NCBI GenBank assembly: GCA_029065305.1
Contig: JAIEIQ010000171.1
Coordinates: forward strand, 1 to 6,049
Direction: 5' to 3'
Source: Oscillospiraceae bacterium
GTDB taxonomy: Bacteria; Bacillota; Clostridia; Oscillospirales; Oscillospiraceae
DNA length: 6,049 bases
Below, in pieces: positions 5,148 through 6,049 of the stretch (positions are counted from its first letter, which is position 1; each line of letters begins with the position of its first letter). The notes under the pieces are model-generated. The model did not search any database. It was not told where the DNA came from and saw nothing but the letters and a program-made list of their open reading frames with translations. A program made the translations under genes and the position numbers.

Positions 5148-6049
5148 ATGGATTTTCAAAAATACACCCAAAACGCCCAGCAGGCTGTAGCCAGCAGTCA
5201 GAGCATCGCCATTGAAAACGGCCAGCAGCAGCTGGAGGGCGAGCATCTGCACCTGGCCCTTCTGGGCCAGCGGGAGGGGCTGGTGCCCCGGCTGCTGACC
5301 TATATGGGCCTGGACGTGGAGGTCCTGGCCCGGGAGGTCCAGGGGGAGATCGACCGTCTGCCCAAGGTCTCCGGCGGCGGGGCGGACCAGCTCTACGCCA
5401 GCCGGCGCTTCTCCCAGCTCCTCGCCTCGGCGGAGCGGATCGCCGGACAGTTCAAGGACGAGTACGTCTCTGTGGAGCACCTGTACCTGGCCCTGGCGGA
5501 GGAGTCCGGCACCCCCAGCGCCCGGCTCTTCCGGCAGTACGGCATCGACAAGGAGAAGCTCCTCCAGGCCCTCACCAAGGTCCGGGGCAGCCAGCGGGTC
5601 ACCAGCCAGAACCCGGAGGAGAGCTACGAGGCCCTGTCCAAGTACGGCAGGGATCTGGTGGAGATGGCCCGGCAGGGGAAGCTGGACCCGGTCATCGGCC
5701 GGGACGCGGAGATCCGCCACACCATCCAGATCTTGAGCCGCAAGACCAAGAACAACCCGGTCCTCATCGGCGAGCCTGGCGTGGGCAAGACCGCCGTGGT
5801 GGAGGGTCTGGCCCAGCGGATCCTCAACGGCGACGTGCCCGAGGGGCTCAAGGACAAGACCATCTTCGCCCTGGACATGGGCGCCCTCATCGCCGGGGCC
5901 AAGTACCGGGGGGAGTTCGAGGAGCGGCTGAAGGCGGTCCTCAGCGAGGTGGAGAAGAGCGAGGGCCGCATTCTCCTGTTCATCGACGAGCTCCACAACA
6001 TCGTGGGCGCGGGCCGCACCGAGGGCAGCATGGACGCGGGGAACCTCCT
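5148..6049 (+). CDS. clpB: ATP-dependent disaggregase ClpB (3' truncated by the window)
   Basis: The first 300 codons are present and the frame is open to the window edge. ClpB is a cytoplasmic hexameric AAA+ chaperone that, with DnaK/DnaJ/GrpE, pulls polypeptides out of aggregates after heat stress; complete proteins are about 860 residues. Residues 1-145 form the double Clp N-domain, with [10 protein letters not shown] and [11 protein letters not shown] as its two repeats. A short linker leads to [21 protein letters not shown] (166-186), then the first AAA+ module with Walker A GEPGVGKT at 208-215, the pore-loop region [14 protein letters not shown] at 249-262 and Walker B ILLFIDE at 275-281. 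MDAGN at 296-299 continues the family pattern. The coiled-coil middle domain and second AAA+ module lie outside, so a ClpC assignment cannot be formally excluded, but the N-domain and the [16 protein letters not shown] pattern fit ClpB. The start follows AAAAGGAGG. A CIRCE site and promoter lie upstream, so regulation by HrcA is expected. Confidence 0.94.
   Translation, partial: MDFQKYTQNAQQAVASSQSIAIENGQQQLEGEHLHLALLGQREGLVPRLLTYMGLDVEVLAREVQGEIDRLPKVSGGGADQLYASRRFSQLLASAERIAGQFKDEYVSVEHLYLALAEESGTPSARLFRQYGIDKEKLLQALTKVRGSQRVTSQNPEESYEALSKYGRDLVEMARQGKLDPVIGRDAEIRHTIQILSRKTKNNPVLIGEPGVGKTAVVEGLAQRILNGDVPEGLKDKTIFALDMGALIAGAKYRGEFEERLKAVLSEVEKSEGRILLFIDELHNIVGAGRTEGSMDAGNL

Noticed and set aside
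4962..5996. 344-codon open frame on the minus strand opposite clpB
   Set aside because: It runs through the CIRCE site and promoter and is antisense to well-conserved clpB codons, so it is a GC-rich shadow.
1..6049. CRISPR array, transposon ends, tRNA or rRNA genes
   Set aside because: I saw no spaced direct repeats, transposase motifs, terminal inverted repeats or RNA gene sequences, and the genes are tightly packed housekeeping and metabolic types.

Overview
This is a compact, GC-rich stretch of bacterial chromosome. Strong GGAGG-type ribosome binding sites, sigma-A-like promoter hexamers and a CIRCE heat-shock operator suggest a high-GC Firmicute. A gut clostridium of the Oscillospiraceae (Flavonifractor / Lawsonibacter / Oscillibacter relatives) fits best, but this is an inference from style and gene content, not a proven identity. 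I see no insertion sequence, prophage, CRISPR array, tRNA or rRNA gene, and no intergenic gap longer than about 215 bases.

Layout. (1) Bases 1-1049, plus strand: the C-terminal end of cobyric acid synthase (cobQ/cbiP), followed two bases later by a corrinoid adenosyltransferase (cobO/btuR/cobA type). This is the tail of a cobalamin (B12) synthesis operon and closes at a strong hairpin at 1054-1092. (2) Bases 1117-3908, minus strand: a two-gene unit transcribed towards the B12 genes. The first gene encodes a fumarase/aspartase-superfamily lyase of the adenylosuccinate lyase / carboxymuconate cycloisomerase branch. The second encodes class II fumarase (fumC). The hairpin at 1054-1092 lies between the two convergent units and can serve both. 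(3) Bases 3909-4122: a divergent promoter region with a sigma-A-like promoter on each strand and a palindromic AT-rich element just before rsmI. (4) Bases 4123-4965, plus strand: rsmI, the 16S rRNA C1402 2'-O-methyltransferase. (5) Bases 4966-6049, plus strand: a CIRCE operator, a sigma-A-like promoter, a structured leader and the first 300 codons of clpB, which runs off the window.

How the genes work together. The two B12 enzymes act on neighbouring corrinoid steps. The lyase probably releases fumarate from a succinyl-type substrate, and FumC hydrates fumarate to malate, so the pair could be a small salvage or catabolic route. The lyase has Asn where its relatives have two highly conserved His residues, which makes a plain PurB label doubtful. 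RsmI is a housekeeping gene, and ClpB is a heat-shock disaggregase probably repressed by HrcA.

I did not find a wholly new system. The best leads are the His-to-Asn lyase paired with fumarase, the extended fully palindromic CIRCE at clpB, and the palindromic element ahead of rsmI.
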